In this document: positions 63,442-64,000 of the stretch, piece after piece
Layout: the number at the start of each line of letters is the position of its first letter
Position numbering within the stretch: the first letter of the stretch is position 1
Source of the DNA: Hominilimicola fabiformis
GTDB taxonomy: Bacteria > Bacillota > Clostridia > UBA1381
Direction: 5' to 3'
DNA length: 64,000 nucleotides
NCBI RefSeq assembly: GCF_020687385.1
Contig: NZ_JAJEQM010000011.1
Location: forward strand, 40,693 to 104,692
Position numbers and translations under genes: made by a program
The notes under the pieces: generated by a model
Databases searched by the model: none
What the model was told of the DNA's origin: nothing
The model's input: the letters and a program-made list of their open reading frames with translations, nothing else

Positions 63442-64000
63442 ATTAGGCGAATTGATACGAAACATAGATGTGAAAAACAAAGACTTGCATTGCAACAATT
63501 TAAAAGGTCTAAGCATGACAAAAGAGTTTAGAGCATCAACTTCAAATATTGTTGGTACAGATCTTTCAAAATATAAAATTGTAGCTTATAAACAATTTGC
63601 GTGCGATTTTATGTCTGCTATACGAGTTCACAAAATGCCTATTGCTTTTAACTCAGAAATGGAAGAAATTCTTGTTTCACCTGCGTATGCTGTTTTTGAG
63701 GTTATTGATGAAAATATAATCCTTCCCGAATATTTGATGATGTGGTTTAGAAGAAGTGAATTTGATAGATATGCCGATTTTAGAAGTGATGCAGCAATTC
63801 GAGGCGGATATGGTTGGAATGAACTATGTGAAACTGAAATAAAGCTTCCTAGTTTAGAAGAACAGAGAAAAAAAGTTCAAGCATACAAGACAATTACAGA
63901 CAGAATTGAGTTAAAGAAGAAGATAAATGATAATTTACTCGACTCAGTTCAAGCTATCTTTAGGTCTTGGTTCGTTGATTATGACCCATTTGACGGTGTT
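63425..64000 (+). CDS. hsdS: Type I RM specificity subunit HsdS (partial, runs off window)
   Basis: The frame from ATG 63425 is open for 192 codons to the window end. It reads KLNYKLGELIRNIDVKNKD, a target-recognition domain, then SLEEQRKKVQAYKTI and LKKKINDNLLDSVQ, the coiled-coil spacer, ending SWFVDYDPFDGV. This matches the first half of HsdS, which sets DNA recognition. The ATG lies inside the hsdM end. The second recognition domain is outside the window. Confidence 0.93.
   Translation, partial: MKLNYKLGELIRNIDVKNKDLHCNNLKGLSMTKEFRASTSNIVGTDLSKYKIVAYKQFACDFMSAIRVHKMPIAFNSEMEEILVSPAYAVFEVIDENIILPEYLMMWFRRSEFDRYADFRSDAAIRGGYGWNELCETEIKLPSLEEQRKKVQAYKTITDRIELKKKINDNLLDSVQAIFRSWFVDYDPFDGV

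Overview
The window looks like chromosomal DNA of a low-to-moderate-GC Gram-positive anaerobe of the class Clostridia. The evidence is housekeeping genes of Firmicutes type (RicT, class IIc-type glycyl-tRNA synthetase, infC-rpmI-rplT with an AUU start, rplM-rpsI), rubrerythrin and 2x[4Fe-4S] ferredoxin, strong SD sequences, and many canonical sigma-A promoters (TTGACA-N17-TATAAT). A spore-coat-like Cys-rich protein suggests sporulation ancestry. Sugar-handling genes (GH88, MalQ, a CUT1 permease fragment, a secreted beta-helix protein) fit a gut plant-polysaccharide degrader. I cannot name a species. Most genes lie on the minus strand.

Layout. 0-10.2 kb (minus): HIT hydrolase, alaS, M18 aminopeptidase, a clostripain-like lipoprotein that lacks both catalytic residues, ferredoxin, RicT and a membrane partner, radA. 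10.2-16.5 kb: a divergent intergenic region with a DnaA-box-like cluster, then glyS, mscL, a subtilase broken by a stop codon (minus), tRNA-Ser(CGA), an ABC exporter. 16.5-24.2 kb (minus): cardiolipin synthase with a DUF5662 protein, then a long run ilvA-HD-recX-rimO-pgsA-hisIE. 24.5-28.6 kb: MATE, tRNA-Pro(CGG), acyltransferase, rplM-rpsI. 28.7-36.2 kb: AAA/DUF4143 ATPase, a 0.7 kb AT-rich gap, GH88, a junction of two truncated genes at about 32,230, DUF4186, malQ, HAD phosphatase, a lipoprotein. 36.2-43.0 kb: a multi-hairpin gap, GGDEF protein, rplT-rpmI-infC with leader, PutP, MATE, EamA. 43.2-52.5 kb: a complete type I-C CRISPR-Cas locus (25 repeats, 24 spacers; cas3-5-8c(11c)-7-4-1-2). 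52.7-60.2 kb: secreted and surface proteins, rubrerythrin/MerR divergent pair, a coat-like gene and a relic of a second copy. 60.2-64 kb: an AT-rich gene with duplicated HEPN-like halves, a frameshifted small HTH regulator, and hsdM-hsdS of a type I restriction-modification system, cut by the window end.

How the parts relate. CRISPR-Cas and the HEPN/HTH/hsdMS cluster are two defence loci about 8 kb apart. The cas genes overlap or nearly touch, share one promoter (52,536-52,564) and run directly into the leader and array. An internal SD and ATG inside cas8c almost certainly encode the small subunit Cas11c. Imperfect palindromic intergenic repeats (two module types) fill the gaps at about 0.55-0.76, 8.5-8.8, 24.3-24.5 and 43.1 kb.

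The most unusual points are the duplicated HEPN-like gene beside the RM system, the MerR-type 19-bp-spacer promoter at 59.5 kb, the DnaA-box-like cluster between radA and glyS, the catalytically dead clostripain-like lipoprotein, and several broken genes (subtilase, HTH, permease, secreted protein, coat relic).
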